A stretch of 64,000 bases of DNA from Altererythrobacter aquiaggeris (lineage in GTDB: Bacteria > Pseudomonadota > Alphaproteobacteria > Sphingomonadales > Sphingomonadaceae): assembly GCF_037154015.1 (NCBI RefSeq), contig NZ_JBANRL010000001.1:372001-436000 (forward strand), in the 5' to 3' direction. Position numbers and translations under genes: made by a program. The number at the start of each line of letters is the position of its first letter. Positions within the stretch are counted from its first letter, which is position 1. The notes under the pieces are model-generated. The model was not told the DNA's origin and searched no databases. It saw only the letters and a list, made by a program, of their open reading frames with translations. Shown here piece after piece: positions 63,374-64,000 of the stretch.

Positions 63374-64000
63374 ATGACCGCGCCTATGTGGCAGCTGCAC
63401 CAATTCCCCCTGTGTCCCTTCAGCCGCAAGGTGCGCCTTTTGCTCAGCGAGAAGGGTGTGGGGTACGAGCTTTGGCGTGAAAATCCCTGGGACCAGCGGG
63501 AAGAATTCCAGGACCTGAATCCGGCGGGTAATACGCCTGTGTTGCATAATCCGGACAAGGGCCGGACACTGATCGATAGCCGGGCAATCTGCGAATATTT
63601 CGAAGAGACCGTCGAACAGGCGCCGATGATCAACGGCACCGCAGCAAACCGCGCGGAAATCCGCCGTCTGGTGGCGCTGTTTGACGAGAATTTCTTTCGC
63701 GACGTTACCGGCCCGCTGCTTAACGAGCGGATGAAGAAGCGGATCATTTACCGCGAACCGCCCGATTCACGCGCGTTGCGCGAAGCGATGAAGCTGGCGC
63801 ACGGGCATCTGGATTATATCGATTATCTGATCGATCACCGGGCTTGGCTGGCGGGCGCGCAGATGAGCCTGGCCGATCTGGCTGCTGCCGCGCAAATTTC
63901 GGTTGCCGATTATCTGGGCGGGATCGACTGGTCGGGCCACGAACAATCGCGCGGCTGGTATTCGGTGTTCAAAAGCCGGCCCAGTTTCCGGCCGCTGCTG
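63374..64000 (+). CDS. glutathione S-transferase, N-terminal part (cut by window end)
   Basis: ATG 63374 begins WQLHQFPLCPFSRKVRLLLS, the thioredoxin-like N-terminal domain with the CPFSRK active-site region, followed by NPAGNTPVLHNPDKGRTLID and SRAICEYFEE, the glutathione-binding positions. The helical C-terminal domain begins near residue 90 and includes WLAGAQMSLADLAAAAQISV. The 209 codons visible carry no stop, so the gene continues past the window. It probably conjugates or reduces with glutathione; placement beside the formaldehyde operon is suggestive only. Confidence 0.88.
   Translation, partial: MTAPMWQLHQFPLCPFSRKVRLLLSEKGVGYELWRENPWDQREEFQDLNPAGNTPVLHNPDKGRTLIDSRAICEYFEETVEQAPMINGTAANRAEIRRLVALFDENFFRDVTGPLLNERMKKRIIYREPPDSRALREAMKLAHGHLDYIDYLIDHRAWLAGAQMSLADLAAAAQISVADYLGGIDWSGHEQSRGWYSVFKSRPSFRPLL

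Overview
The window looks like a chromosomal segment of an alphaproteobacterium, most likely Sphingomonadales and near Erythrobacteraceae. The support is GC-rich coding DNA, alphaproteobacterial LexA boxes of the GAAC-N7-GAAC type, an imuA-imuB-dnaE2 mutasome, metX-metW and hisC-tyrA pairs, and the glutathione-dependent formaldehyde pathway. The genus cannot be fixed from the sequence alone.

Layout. 0-5.5 kb: acyl-CoA catabolism (enoyl-CoA hydratase tail, alpha-methylacyl-CoA racemase, two acyl-CoA dehydrogenases, an alpha/beta hydrolase, an SDR), with a perfect palindromic operator-like site before the second dehydrogenase. 5.6-15.6 kb: a chemosensory cluster, cheA-cheW-cheY-cheB-cheR, a GGDEF-EAL protein, a membrane chemoreceptor, and a convergent soluble chemoreceptor with its sensor-like part at the C terminus. 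15.8-21.4 kb: the SOS mutagenesis operon imuA-imuB-dnaE2 behind a LexA box. 21.8-29.1 kb: a four-gene minus-strand operon encoding a serpin-type protease inhibitor lipoprotein, two exported proteins I do not recognise, and a lipoprotein with META-like domains. Inverted copies of a 30-32 bp palindromic repeat flank it, and a third copy ends metW at 57.8 kb.

29.2-42.3 kb is an accessory, decaying stress and repair region. It holds mobile-element scars (a ParB-like stub, a serine recombinase tail, CAGGGAA repeats), a NERD protein, a secreted thermonuclease, a LexA-controlled Y-family polymerase, a photolyase gene with two in-frame stops, a Crp-type regulator, a TIGR02587/TIGR02588/YqcI cluster in which one gene has an in-frame stop and another lacks a start codon, then DUF892, DUF421 and MgtC proteins, and a deleted thiC remnant.

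42.4-49.0 kb: an MFS transporter, an AraC regulator and a 1363-residue YadA-type trimeric autotransporter. 49.4-64 kb returns to core genes: tRNA-Leu(GAG), an MJ0042 zinc-ribbon protein, ftsE-ftsX-YdcF-plsC in a tightly overlapping operon, tyrA-hisC divergent from metX-metW, an esterase, a duplicated 3' piece of fghA, a hydrolase, the adhC-VOC-fghA formaldehyde operon, a small exported protein and a truncated glutathione S-transferase.

The most unusual items are the serpin operon with its repeats, the run of single-codon nonsense lesions between 34 and 42 kb, and the dispersed palindrome that supplies the last codons of metW. Everything was read by eye; family names rest on recognised motifs, not on searches.
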